Shown here in pieces: positions 18,569 through 26,743 of a stretch of 58,482 nt of DNA. This DNA is from an uncultured Lachnospiraceae bacterium (GTDB taxonomy: Bacteria; Bacillota; Clostridia; Lachnospirales; Lachnospiraceae), in assembly GCA_934438085.1 (NCBI GenBank), contig CAKSBC010000015.1:1-58482 (forward strand). The letters are read 5' to 3'. Under the pieces are notes generated by a model that was not told the origin of the DNA, searched no databases, and was given only the letters and a program-made list of their open reading frames with translations. The stretch's first letter is position 1. The number at the start of each line of letters is the position of its first letter. Position numbers and translations under genes: made by a program.

Positions 18569-18748
18569 ATGAATAAAGATATTTCAATTTCGCTTGAGTA
18601 CAATCCACAAGAAGATAGACCAATAAAATGTCCTGAATGTGGCAAAGGAATAATAACTCCGATTAATTCAAAAAGTAAAATAAATCATTGCTTTGTATGC
18701 GATAAATGCAAATTTAACATAAACTTAACGCCTGATATTGAGGTCTAG
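18569..18748 (+). CDS. Small zinc-ribbon protein
   Basis: A 59-residue protein with two knuckles, CPECGKG (residues 21-27) and CDKCKF near 47-52, plus a further Cys in HCFVCDKC. This is the pattern of a zinc ribbon. ATG 18569 is preferred; a GTG at 18560 adds three residues, and neither has a strong ribosome binding site. No partner gene is evident. It lies between the decayed frame and the PLP enzyme gene, in accessory-looking sequence. Nucleic-acid or protein binding is only inferred. Confidence 0.55.
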   Translation: MNKDISISLEYNPQEDRPIKCPECGKGIITPINSKSKINHCFVCDKCKFNINLTPDIEV

Positions 18749-18875
18749 TAATTTCATAAATGTTAAATCCGAGGTTACACCATGATTACATTTGAAATTG
18801 CAGGCTAAAATCTATTGTTATGGCTGTCAATAGCTTTGAAGTATTTCACGTTTTATTTAAGCCGTGTTAACATCT

Positions 18876-18903
18876 ATTTAAGTAAATAACCAACCATGTT
18901 GGT
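18876..18903 (+). repeat. Two small inverted repeats before the Cys/Met enzyme gene
   Basis: ATTTA-AG-TAAAT and, a few bases on, ACCAAC-CAT-GTTGGT (18889-18903) are perfect short dyads. They lie about 12 bases before the ribosome binding site (AGGAGG) of the gene at 18927. They could be an operator or a small mRNA hairpin. No known riboswitch pattern is seen in 18749-18926. Confidence 0.4.
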
Positions 18904-18926
18904 AGTGAAATATTCAGGAGGTCACT

Positions 18927-20135
18927 ATGAGCTTAATACTTAAGCATCCGGATTTGGATGAAAGCAGCCTTAAATTCGATACACAAGACGTACATGCAGG
19001 CGAACCCAGAGATATGTACGGTGCACTTATACCACCTATTTACCAGACCTCAACCTTTTATTTTGATAGTACTGACGACGCTGTTGAGGCCTGTGCTGAT
19101 TTTGCTGAAAGCTTTGCATACAGCCGTATAACGAATCCTTCACAGGAGTATCTTGAAAGAAAGCTTGCTGCAGTAGAGCATGGAGCAGGTGCGGTAGTAT
19201 ATGCCTCCGGAATGGGAGCTGTAGCCGGAGCACTTTTTGCAGAGCTTTCTACCGGAGATCATGCGATATTTACAAAAGCCAAATATTCAGGAACAGAGGA
19301 TATTACGAGTGATTATTTCAAGCGCTTCAAAATCGAGCTTGATACCTTTGATTCACAGAATCTTGATGAGATAGAACCTCTTATTAAGCCAAATACGAAA
19401 CTTATTTATATAGAATCACCTGCAAATCCAACAATGGTACTCGTCGACATTGCAGGAGTAGTAGAGATTGCGCACAAGCACGGAATTAAGGTTTTTGTGG
19501 ACAATACCTTTGCAACACCATACAACACAAATCCACTTGATCTCGGTGCGGATGTAGTTATTCATTCATTAACAAAATACATAGGCGGTCATGGGGATAT
19601 TTTAGGTGGAGCTGTCATTTCAAATGACAAAGAGTTCCTTCGCGAATGTAGACTTGGTACACTTATGCATTTCGGATCTGTAATGGCACCGTTTAACGCC
19701 TTCCTTGCTACAAGAGGACTTAAGACACTCGGTGTAAGAATGAGACAGTATAATGAGAATGCATTAAAGATAGCTAAATGGCTTGAAGCGAATCCAAAGA
19801 TCGAAATAGTTCGTTATCCTATGCTTGAATCAAACCCTCAGTATGAGATTGCAAAGAAACAGATGAGAGGCGGCGGTGGTATGATCAGCTTTGATGTAGC
19901 CGGCGGTCTTGAAGCAGGCAAAAAATTTATAAACAGTCTCAAGCTCTGCACACTTGCGGTATCACTCGGTGATACAGAGACACTGGTAGAGCAGGCAGCT
20001 GCCATGACACATACAATGATACCGAAGGAAATTCGCGAGGCTGCCGGTATTACTGACGGTATGATACGTATGTCTGTAGGACTTGAAGATCCTGATGATA
20101 TAATTGCTGATCTTAAGCAGGCACTCGGAGATTGA
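18927..20135 (+). CDS. Cys/Met metabolism PLP-dependent enzyme (methionine gamma-lyase-like)
   Basis: A 402-residue fold-type I PLP enzyme of the trans-sulfuration family. Visible features are the substrate-phosphate region SFAYSRITNPSQ, VVYASGMGAV, VDNTFATPYN, and SLTKYIGGHGD with the PLP-binding lysine near residue 214. The C-terminal domain has AVSLGDTETLVEQ. Methionine gamma-lyase, cystathionine gamma-lyase/synthase and O-acetylhomoserine sulfhydrylase cannot be separated reliably by eye; methionine gamma-lyase is my best guess. The AGGAGG site is strong. It appears monocistronic. Confidence 0.88.
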   Translation: MSLILKHPDLDESSLKFDTQDVHAGEPRDMYGALIPPIYQTSTFYFDSTDDAVEACADFAESFAYSRITNPSQEYLERKLAAVEHGAGAVVYASGMGAVAGALFAELSTGDHAIFTKAKYSGTEDITSDYFKRFKIELDTFDSQNLDEIEPLIKPNTKLIYIESPANPTMVLVDIAGVVEIAHKHGIKVFVDNTFATPYNTNPLDLGADVVIHSLTKYIGGHGDILGGAVISNDKEFLRECRLGTLMHFGSVMAPFNAFLATRGLKTLGVRMRQYNENALKIAKWLEANPKIEIVRYPMLESNPQYEIAKKQMRGGGGMISFDVAGGLEAGKKFINSLKLCTLAVSLGDTETLVEQAAAMTHTMIPKEIREAAGITDGMIRMSVGLEDPDDIIADLKQALGD

Positions 20136-20264
20136 TAGTTTAGTATCACTTAAATATAATTGGTAAAACTGTCTGCACGCTGAACGTTGAAAAAATCACT
20201 GCAATGCATTAAAGTTACATCCATCCGGCAAACTATTTTGAACATATGATCAGGAGGTTACTAC

Positions 20265-20450
20265 ATGGATCGTTCTATAAATGCATTATTCCTTTACCAG
20301 GTGTACGCAGCCAGAGATTTTGAAGCAGACAAATACCGCATGATTGCAGATTTTCTTTATCTTGAGGACGCAGAGGCATATGTTGAATATCTCAAGAAGA
20401 ATCCGCATGACGGTCTTTGCAAATTCTATATCAGAGACTGCGGAAAATAA
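20265..20450 (+). CDS. Small protein of unknown function
   Basis: A 61-residue protein with a perfect AGGAGG 8 bases before ATG and a terminator downstream at 20515. The sequence is amphipathic and aromatic (LFLYQVYAARDFEADKYRMI, then YVEYLKK) and ends in CKFYIRDCGK. I do not recognise a family. The good expression signals argue for a real gene. Confidence 0.6.
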   Translation: MDRSINALFLYQVYAARDFEADKYRMIADFLYLEDAEAYVEYLKKNPHDGLCKFYIRDCGK

Positions 20451-20514
20451 TATTGGATAAATAGAATACACTGCCGCTTGTGTACCGCAAAGACGTGACA
20501 AGGGCATATTAAAA

Positions 20515-20545
20515 GGGGCTGTCGCATTAAGCGGCGGCCCTATTT
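20515..20545 (+). terminator. Terminator after the 61-residue gene
   Basis: GGGGCTGTCGC pairs with GCGGCGGCCCT over 11 positions (three G-U pairs) around an ATTAA loop, followed by ATTTAAAT. Its arm GGGGCTGTCGC also appears in the terminator at 22457-22508 on the other strand. Confidence 0.65.
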
Positions 20546-20620
20546 AAATACCCGGAGCGTTAATCGTTGCTTAACGCTCCATACCCACCCACCCGTTAAG
20601 GAAACTTCTTCTTCGAAGAA

Positions 20621-20643
20621 GCATCTGAAGCAGGTGCTTTTTT
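20621..20643 (+). terminator. Terminator upstream of the transposase
   Basis: GCATCTG pairs with CAGGTGC around AAG, followed by TTTTTT. It would shield the transposase from transcription entering from the host gene, a common arrangement in insertion sequences. Confidence 0.7.
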
Positions 20644-20703
20644 GTTTTTATATCACAAAAGCCAGGCTCCGAAGAACCTGGCGATCATGGTATAATTATT
20701 ATT

Positions 20704-22326
20704 GTGAAAAACCAATTACACATTAAGGATTATACCCTTATCCGGAGCGGATATCAATTAGTACTTCCGCTGAATCTGGAAAGTATCATTTCATCTGATG
20801 ACAAGGTTCGTCTGCTGAGTCAGTTCGTTGAGGAACTCGATCTGACCGATCTTTACAGAACTTATGAACGAATAAAGAAATCTTCGGCAACACCGAGACA
20901 GATGCTAAAAGTGGTACTCTATGCAGCAATGAATCGCCTTTATTCTACCAGAGACATTGAAACTGCTTGTAGACGCGATGTTAATTTCATGTTCCTTTTG
21001 GAAGGTGCACCGGCACCTGATCATGCTACCATAGCAAGGTTTAAATATCTTCATTTTCCTCAGATTTCTGAATACTGTCTTTCAGCCATGTCAGAATGGC
21101 TTTATCAGCATGGTGAAATATCCGGACGTAACATTTTCATAGATGGCACCAAGATCGAATCCTGCGCAAATAAATACAGCTTCGTATGGAAGAAAGCAGT
21201 AACGAAACAACAGGCGAAGTTGCTTCAGAAAGCAGCCGATCTTGTACAGTCATTTGAGGAGTTATACGGTATTCGTGTAGTTTACGACGGTAGAGTCTCT
21301 CTCCATAAGATGAAAAAACTCAGGAAAAAACTCTATGCCATGAAAGAAAAAGCAGGATTAGAATTCGTCCATGGTATAGGCAGGCGAAAGACAAGGATGC
21401 AGAAAGATATCGAGCAGCTGGAAGCGTATATGGAAAAATTGAAAGAGTACACTAAAAAAATATACGTTTGCGGTGATCGTAACAGTTACTCAAAAACAGA
21501 TCCTGATGCGACATTTATGCGCATGAAGGAGGATCACATGTTAAACGGACAGTTAAAGCCTGCATACAATCTTCAGCATGGTGTGGATTCTGAGTATATC
21601 GTATGGCTTACGGTCACTCAAAATCCAACAGACACACTGACATTGAGACCATTTCTAAAAAGCATGGAGGCGCATCTGAGTTTCAAGTATGAAAGGATCG
21701 TTGCGGATGCAGGATACGAAAGTGAAGAAAACTATCTGTTCATAGAGAAAAATGGTCAGATCGCTTTCATCAAACCCTCTAACTACGAGCAATCAAAGAC
21801 CGGAAAGTATCGAAATGATATCAGCAGGGTGGAAAATATGAAGTATCACGAGGAGCAGGATTTTTATACCTGTAAGAATGATCAGGATCTGCTCTTCAGT
21901 CATAATAGAAAAGTAAAATCAAAGAGTGGGTATGAGAGGATAACGAGTGTTTATGAATGCCACACTTGTCATGAGTGTCCTTATAAAACCGCGTGCATAA
22001 AAGGCAATAACAGCAAACGTCCGATTGAAAGACGATATAAAAGTCTGGAGATCTCAAAAGTATTCATGAAACACAGAAAGGAATGTCATAAGAGAATCAA
22101 CAGCGATGAAGGATGCATGCTTCGTATGAACAGGAGTATACAGGCAGAAGGCTCTTTCAGTGAGATAAAAGAAGGCATGGGATTCAGACGTTATATGAGT
22201 CGCGGAAAGAAAAACGTCCTTGCCGAAAGCATCATAGTAGCAATGGCAAGAAACATCAATAAACTTCATGCAAAGATTCAGTCTGGACGTACCGGGACAC
22301 ACTTATATAAGCTGAAGAATGCCTAA
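20704..22326 (+). CDS. IS1182 family transposase
   Basis: A 540-residue DDE transposase. The N-terminal part has LNLESIISSDDKVRLL and FKYLHF, typical of IS1182 relatives. The catalytic core shows FIDGTKIES (first Asp near residue 156), IVADAGYESEENY (second Asp) and QAEGSFSEIKEGMGFRRY (Glu). A CHTCHECPYKTAC segment lies before the Glu. The frame is intact, so the element may be active. It starts with GTG and has no ribosome binding site; TGGTATAAT ends 7 bases before it, so the message may be leaderless. Confidence 0.93.
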   Translation: MKNQLHIKDYTLIRSGYQLVLPLNLESIISSDDKVRLLSQFVEELDLTDLYRTYERIKKSSATPRQMLKVVLYAAMNRLYSTRDIETACRRDVNFMFLLEGAPAPDHATIARFKYLHFPQISEYCLSAMSEWLYQHGEISGRNIFIDGTKIESCANKYSFVWKKAVTKQQAKLLQKAADLVQSFEELYGIRVVYDGRVSLHKMKKLRKKLYAMKEKAGLEFVHGIGRRKTRMQKDIEQLEAYMEKLKEYTKKIYVCGDRNSYSKTDPDATFMRMKEDHMLNGQLKPAYNLQHGVDSEYIVWLTVTQNPTDTLTLRPFLKSMEAHLSFKYERIVADAGYESEENYLFIEKNGQIAFIKPSNYEQSKTGKYRNDISRVENMKYHEEQDFYTCKNDQDLLFSHNRKVKSKSGYERITSVYECHTCHECPYKTACIKGNNSKRPIERRYKSLEISKVFMKHRKECHKRINSDEGCMLRMNRSIQAEGSFSEIKEGMGFRRYMSRGKKNVLAESIIVAMARNINKLHAKIQSGRTGTHLYKLKNA

Positions 22327-22456
22327 CTTTTAAAATATCAAAATATCAATATAGTTCCTTGATACTGTCAACAAACAGTTTTATTTAAGTACTGCCAAAA
22401 ATTAAAATATGCACAATTCAGAGGAAAACCGTGAGGTTTTTCTTCCTTTTATGAAC

Positions 22457-22508
22457 AAAAAGGGGCTGCCGCCCCAGAGTTTCTTTTTCTCTAAAGCGAC
22501 AGCCCCTT
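22457..22508 (-). terminator. Terminator of the minus-strand unknown gene
   Basis: Read on the minus strand, AAGGGGCTGTCGC pairs with GCGGCAGCCCCTT, with an inner AGAG/CTCT helix, and ends in TTTTT. It lies 16 bases after the stop of the gene at 22525-22854. Confidence 0.85.
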
Positions 22509-22524
22509 GGCATTCTTTGAAATA

Positions 22525-22854
22525 TCAAAGTCTGTCTTTAGCTGCAAGTATAGCATCAATCTCTGCCTTGCTGCTTGTAATGTTCATGTTCTCCTTAAGA
22601 CCTGAGCCCTTTTCAGCAGCCTTCTCAAGCTCTGAAATCAAACGAACCTTTACTGCTTCGTCATCATTTCCGTCATTTTTCATATCAACGTACTTCTGGC
22701 ATGCCCACATGAGAGATTCGTTAGGAGCTTCACTTGGGAATCCACAGAAAAAGAAAGCATCCTGCTTAAATTTTTCTCCGTCACCCAAAGCCTTAACCAT
22801 AGCTACAAGATCATTACTAACTCTGGCTGCACCGGTATCAAGATTTATAACCAT
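22525..22854 (-). CDS. Protein of unknown function
   Basis: A 109-residue soluble, charged protein. It has a proper AGAGGTC ribosome binding site, a near-consensus promoter at 22909-22938 and a strong terminator, so it is a genuine gene. It contains FFFCGFPSEAPNESLMWACQ in the middle and a helical Glu/Lys-rich C-terminal half. I do not recognise a family. It is one of only two minus-strand genes here, sitting between the insertion sequence and the T-box operon. Confidence 0.75.
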   Translation of the reverse strand: MVINLDTGAARVSNDLVAMVKALGDGEKFKQDAFFFCGFPSEAPNESLMWACQKYVDMKNDGNDDEAVKVRLISELEKAAEKGSGLKENMNITSSKAEIDAILAAKDRL

Positions 22855-22908
22855 TTGACTGACCTCTTTCCATTAAAGATTACACGCAGCTAATTCTTAT
22901 CCAAAGCT

Positions 22909-22938
22909 ATTCTAAACATCTTGGCCCATACGTGTCAA
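22909..22938 (-). promoter_or_regulatory. Promoter of the minus-strand unknown gene
   Basis: Minus-strand TTGACA (22933-22938) and TAGAAT (22909-22914) are 18 bases apart, transcribing toward the gene at 22854. Confidence 0.7.
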
Positions 22939-22989
22939 GGTTATATGTATACAAAAAAATCAATAGCAAAATTATTTCACAATTTGCTG

Positions 22990-23018
22990 TTGACTTCACC
23001 AAATTGATGTGATAGTAT
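22990..23018 (+). promoter_or_regulatory. Promoter of the T-box transcript
   Basis: TTGACT (22990-22995) and TAGTAT (23013-23018) are 17 bases apart. The start near 23025 falls just before the T-box stem I. Confidence 0.7.
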
Positions 23019-23025
23019 TTCCTAA

Positions 23026-23285
23026 ACCGATGAGGGAGAGTAAGTAAGCTGCTTCACTGTTATATGAGAGAGCTATGGATGGTGAGATCATAGCATAATA
23101 TATTCAGCCGAATGGACTTCCGAGGGCAATCAGAAATGAGTATTCAGAGTATGTGCGACGGGTATTGCTTCCCGTAAAAAAGGCAGGCGTATGATTGTAC
23201 GCACAGAGTGGATGTTTTAACATCAAGCCGGGTGGCACCGCAGGTATTTCCTGTCCCAGCAGTTAATGCAGGGGCAGTTTTTTTA
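23026..23285 (+). promoter_or_regulatory. T-box leader, tryptophan specifier
   Basis: The T-box core AGCCGGGTGGCACCGC is at about 23226-23241. Stem I has the distal hairpin CTATG...CATAG with the GGTGAGA loop, and the specifier-loop side reads GAA-TGG-A, placing TGG (Trp) at 23113-23115. The antiterminator bulge reads UGGC, complementary to GCCA, the end expected for tRNA-Trp with discriminator G. A terminator (CTGTCCC with GGGGCAG, then TTTTTTT) lies at 23251-23284. Uncharged tRNA-Trp should allow transcription of the ABC genes that follow. Confidence 0.93.
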
Positions 23286-23332
23286 TTGCTTCCTGTCAAA
23301 TCACACTCATATGAAAAACGGAGGAAGAAAAA

Positions 23333-24430
23333 ATGAAAAAGTTCTTTTGCGTAGTCACAGCAATGTCACTTGCAGCATCACTTGCAGCATGCGGAAGCAG
23401 TAACACCGCTGATACAACAAGCTCAGCCGCAGAAAGTTCAAGCGAACAGACAGAGGAGCAGGTTACAGAAGAAGGCGCGTCAGATGCAGATAAGACATTT
23501 AAAGTTGGTATCTGTAATTATGTTGATGATGCTTCTCTCAATCAGATATACGATAATATAGAGTCACAGCTCAATAAGCTTGGTGAAGAAGAGAATGTTA
23601 AATTTGATATTTCCTATGATAACTGTCAGGCAGATTCAAATGTTCTCAACCAGATAATCAGCAACTTCGTCGATGCTGAAAAGGTAGACCTTATGGTGGG
23701 AATAGCTACTCCTGTTGCTATGGCAATGCAGTCTGCTACTGAAGACAGCAATATTCCTGTTGTTTTCTCAGCAGTTTCTGATCCTGTTTCTGCACAGCTT
23801 GTAGATTCACTTGAGGCACCTGGCGCAAACGTTACAGGAACATCTGATTACCTTAATACAGATGCCATCATGGATCTTATGTTTGCACTTAATCCTGACA
23901 TCAAGAAGGTAGGTCTTCTTTACGATGTAGGACAGGATTCATCTGAGGCTGCAATAAAGGATGCTAAGGCATATCTTGAGTCAAAGAATATTGAGTATGT
24001 TGAGCGTACAGGAACTACTGTTGATGAGGTTATGATCGCAGCTGATGCTCTTGTATCAGATAAGGTTGATGCAGTATTCACACCAACAGATAACACTATA
24101 ATGACTGCTGAGCTTTCAATCTATGAGAAATTTGCCAAGGCAGGTATTCCTCATTATACAGGAGCTGATTCATTCGCACTTAACGGTGCATTCCTCGGAT
24201 TCGGTGTTGACTATGCAAACATCGGAGCAGAGACAGCTAACATGATCAACGAGATACTTGTTAACGGAGCAGATCCTGCAACAACAGCAGTAATGACATT
24301 CGATAACGGTATTGCAACAGTTAACACAGAGATCTGTGATGAGCTGGGATATGATCTTGATGAAGTAAAGGCTGCATTTGAGCCATTCTGCACAAAGGTT
24401 CAGGAGATCCAGACAGCAGAAGAGTTTTGA
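23333..24430 (+). CDS. trpX: ABC transporter substrate-binding lipoprotein (TrpX-like)
   Basis: A 365-residue lipoprotein: the signal peptide ends in SLAACGS (Cys about residue 20), then a Ser/Glu-rich linker to about 50. The periplasmic-binding fold follows, with KVGICNYVDDASLNQIYDNI, LMVGIATPVA and PVVFSAVSDPVSAQ, of the type found in TrpX and ABC-sub-bind families. The tryptophan specificity is inferred from the T-box specifier, not from residues of the binding site. GGAGGAAG precedes the ATG. It is first in a three-gene transporter operon. Confidence 0.9.
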   Translation: MKKFFCVVTAMSLAASLAACGSSNTADTTSSAAESSSEQTEEQVTEEGASDADKTFKVGICNYVDDASLNQIYDNIESQLNKLGEEENVKFDISYDNCQADSNVLNQIISNFVDAEKVDLMVGIATPVAMAMQSATEDSNIPVVFSAVSDPVSAQLVDSLEAPGANVTGTSDYLNTDAIMDLMFALNPDIKKVGLLYDVGQDSSEAAIKDAKAYLESKNIEYVERTGTTVDEVMIAADALVSDKVDAVFTPTDNTIMTAELSIYEKFAKAGIPHYTGADSFALNGAFLGFGVDYANIGAETANMINEILVNGADPATTAVMTFDNGIATVNTEICDELGYDLDEVKAAFEPFCTKVQEIQTAEEF

Positions 24431-24468
24431 TAGAATTTAAATTTTGTTGACGATCAGGAGCATTTAAC

Positions 24469-25395
24469 ATGGATATTTCCTCAATTATAAGTCTAATTCA
24501 GACTTCTGTAGAGCTTGGACTTGTCAGCTCACTTACTGTTCTTGCTCTGTTTCTGAGCTACACCATGCTCAATGTTTGTGACCTTTCAACAGATGGTTGC
24601 TTTACACTTGGTGCGGCAGTTGGTGCAGTTGTAGCACTTTCCGGACATCCGTTTTTGTCTATACCGGCAGCTATGCTTGCCGGTGTGACATCCGGATTCA
24701 TTACCGGCATTCTCCAGACAAAGATGGGTATCGACAGCCTTTTGTCAGGTATCATTGTCAATACAGCGCTTTACTCAATCAATATTGCTATAATGGGTAA
24801 TTCCTCACTTATTAATCTTAATAAGACAGAGACAGTTTTCACTATGCTGAAGACTGCTTTGGACGGAACTTCAATGGCAGGTATGTATAAGGCTGTAATT
24901 GCTGTAATTGCCGTTGCCGCAACAGTTATATTTCTCGCCTTATTTTTAAGTACAAGGCTCGGTCTTGCCATAAGAGCCACCGGTAATAATCCGGACATGG
25001 TACGTTCATCATCAATCAACCCTGTGTTTACCACCTTAGTAGGATTATGTGTTGCTAATGCATTTACAGCTCTTTCTGGCTGCATGCTCGGACAGCTTCA
25101 GAAGAGCGTTAATATTGACATCGGTACCGGAATGGTAACAATGGCTCTGGCATCTCTTCTTATCGGAAGAGCCTTTCTCGGCAGAGGAAAGATCACGACA
25201 AGAGCGATTGGTGCTGTTTTGGGCGCTGTTATATTCAGGATCGTTTATGCCGTAGCACTCAGGTTTAACATGCCTGCATTTATGCTTAAATTTGTGTCAT
25301 CCGTAATCGTTATTATCGCTATATCAGGACCTTATCTTAAGTCAAGGATACCTGTCATCAAGCGTAGATTATCGGCAAAGAAAGCGAGGGCTTGA
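24469..25395 (+). CDS. trpY: ABC transporter permease (TrpY-like)
   Basis: A 308-residue membrane protein with about eight to nine hydrophobic segments. It resembles branched-chain-type permeases: LSTDGCFTLGAAVGAVVA near the N-terminus and LGLAIRATGNNPDMVRSSSI before the later segments, which is the ATPase-contact loop. It lies 38 bases after trpX and one base before the ATPase gene. Confidence 0.9.
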   Translation: MDISSIISLIQTSVELGLVSSLTVLALFLSYTMLNVCDLSTDGCFTLGAAVGAVVALSGHPFLSIPAAMLAGVTSGFITGILQTKMGIDSLLSGIIVNTALYSINIAIMGNSSLINLNKTETVFTMLKTALDGTSMAGMYKAVIAVIAVAATVIFLALFLSTRLGLAIRATGNNPDMVRSSSINPVFTTLVGLCVANAFTALSGCMLGQLQKSVNIDIGTGMVTMALASLLIGRAFLGRGKITTRAIGAVLGAVIFRIVYAVALRFNMPAFMLKFVSSVIVIIAISGPYLKSRIPVIKRRLSAKKARA

Positions 25396-25396
25396 T

Positions 25397-26185
25397 ATGC
25401 TTGTTATAGATAAAATCACAAAGACGTTCAATCCCGGAACTATCAATGAGAAGCAGGCGTTAAAGGGTCTTTCTCTTACAGTAAATGACGCTGATTTTAT
25501 TACTATCATAGGAGCTAACGGAGCTGGAAAATCAACTCTTTTTAATGCAATCAGAGGAAAATTTCTGACCGATAGCGGAAGTATTTTGCTTGATGGTGAA
25601 GATATAACACTTCAGCCGGATTATGTGAGAGCAAGGAATATAGGAATGCTCTTTCAGGATCCGATGTTAGGAAGTGCACCCGGCATGACTATTGAGGAAA
25701 ACCTTGCTTTAGCTGCAGGCCGCGGAGGCTGGTTTGGCAGAATATCAAAAGCAGACAGAGAGCTCTTCAGAGAGAGACTTTCGCTCCTTGATATGGGTCT
25801 CGAGGATAGGATGGACAGCCTTGTAGGCTTACTTTCCGGAGGTCAGAGACAGGCGCTTACGCTTATGATGGCCACCATAAATAAGCCTAAGCTTCTTATG
25901 CTGGATGAGCATACGGCCGCACTTGACCCTGCTACAGCTGAGAAGGTTCTTGAATTAACAAAAAGTATAGTAAGAGATAATAATATTAGCTGTCTTATGG
26001 TAACACATAACATGCAGTCAGCCCTTGATCTCGGTAATCGTACAATAATGATGGATCAGGGTAATATTATTTTCGACACAAGCGGAGAAGAAAGAGCAAA
26101 GCTTACAGTAAATGACTTCCTGCTTAAATTTAAGGAGGCCGCAGGCAAAGCTCTTGATTCGGACAGAATGCTTCTTGAAAGATAA
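25397..26185 (+). CDS. trpZ: ABC transporter ATP-binding protein (TrpZ-like)
   Basis: A 262-residue ATPase with Walker A GANGAGKST (39-47), Q-loop MLFQDP, signature LSGGQRQ (about 146-152), Walker B LLMLDEHTA, and the H-loop VTHN. One base separates it from the permease. It completes the operon. The 206 bases after it hold T-runs and AT-rich sequence but no gene. Confidence 0.92.
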   Translation: MLVIDKITKTFNPGTINEKQALKGLSLTVNDADFITIIGANGAGKSTLFNAIRGKFLTDSGSILLDGEDITLQPDYVRARNIGMLFQDPMLGSAPGMTIEENLALAAGRGGWFGRISKADRELFRERLSLLDMGLEDRMDSLVGLLSGGQRQALTLMMATINKPKLLMLDEHTAALDPATAEKVLELTKSIVRDNNISCLMVTHNMQSALDLGNRTIMMDQGNIIFDTSGEERAKLTVNDFLLKFKEAAGKALDSDRMLLER

Positions 26186-26391
26186 GTTCAGCACCGATTT
26201 TTTTTAGAAGAGTAACATTTTTTTCTTAAGAATAACTTGACTTCATTTTTTAAGAAGAGCAGTTTTGAATGTTTTTTTAATAACTGCAGCATTTATATGA
26301 AATATATTTCATTTTTAATGTCTGATTTCGATTAATTATTGTGTAATATTCACTAAATGTAACGTATTAATGATTTTTCACAATTTTAATG

Positions 26392-26420
26392 TCGACATTT
26401 ACATTTTAAAGTGATAATAT
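26392..26420 (+). promoter_or_regulatory. Promoter of the lysine riboswitch transcript
   Basis: TCGACA (26392-26397) and TAATAT (26415-26420) are 17 bases apart; the start near 26427 is just before the aptamer. Confidence 0.55.
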
Positions 26421-26440
26421 ATCAGACAACAAAATATTTT

Positions 26441-26612
26441 GCATATAAAGGATAGAGGTGCAATATCAATCAGTAACATGTGTGAATGAGGCTTTCGCAG
26501 AGCCGCTGCATCATGTGAAAGGTGCTGTTGCCGAAGGTTCCGCAGGCAGGGCGGTTCCTGGGCAAACGAATAATATTCGTTTGACTGTCGCGATTTTCGC
26601 GGAGAGCTATGT
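26441..26612 (+). promoter_or_regulatory. Lysine riboswitch (L box) aptamer
   Basis: Conserved core elements appear in order: GATAGAGGTGC (26451-26461), AGTAAC near 26472, GAAAGGTGCTGTTGCCGAAGG near 26518, CCTGGGC near 26567, GACTGTCGCG and GGAGAGCTATG (26601-26611). P1 forms from GCATA (26441-26445) and TATGT (26608-26612). Lysine binding should stabilise P1 and so favour the downstream terminator, repressing the dap-lys genes. Confidence 0.93.
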
Positions 26613-26664
26613 ATTTGATGTAATTTTCATTTGATCTGTTATTTACGATCAAATTACATTTATG

Positions 26665-26694
26665 ACCGGTACATAGTTTAGTGTACCGGTTTTT
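26665..26694 (+). terminator. Riboswitch-controlled terminator
   Basis: ACCGGTACA and TGTACCGGT form a 9-base-pair stem with TTTT after it. TACATAG (26670-26676), which overlaps its 5' arm, is complementary to CTATGTA (26607-26613) in the aptamer's P1 strand, giving a mutually exclusive antiterminator. A separate hairpin (TGTAAT, TTGATC with GATCAA, ATTACA) occupies 26618-26661 between them. Confidence 0.88.
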
Positions 26695-26743
26695 CTTTAT
26701 CCTTTGTCACAGTCAACATCAACATCTAAAAGGAGGAAGATCA

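Larger units (their letters stand above)
20546..22456 (+). mobile_element. IS1182-type insertion sequence (outer limits)
   Basis: The transposase gene lies between two intact terminators belonging to its flanking genes, so the element must lie inside these bounds. I could not find convincing terminal inverted repeats or a target duplication. The left side carries a 10-base-pair hairpin (GGAGCGTTAA with TTAACGCTCC, about 20554-20580), a 14-base palindrome CTTCTTCGAAGAAG and a terminator. The right side carries a hairpin near 22420-22446 (AGGAAAACC with GGTTTTTCT). Exact ends are undetermined. Confidence 0.7.

Noticed and set aside
20513..22508. AAGGGGCTGTCGC(A/T)TTA as terminal inverted repeats of the insertion sequence
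   Set aside because: Each copy forms a complete terminator hairpin belonging to a flanking gene, so similarity alone does not define the element ends; kept as a finding.
22409..22858. 149-codon plus-strand frame
   Set aside because: It is antisense to the well-supported minus-strand gene at 22525-22854, which has its own promoter, ribosome binding site and terminator.
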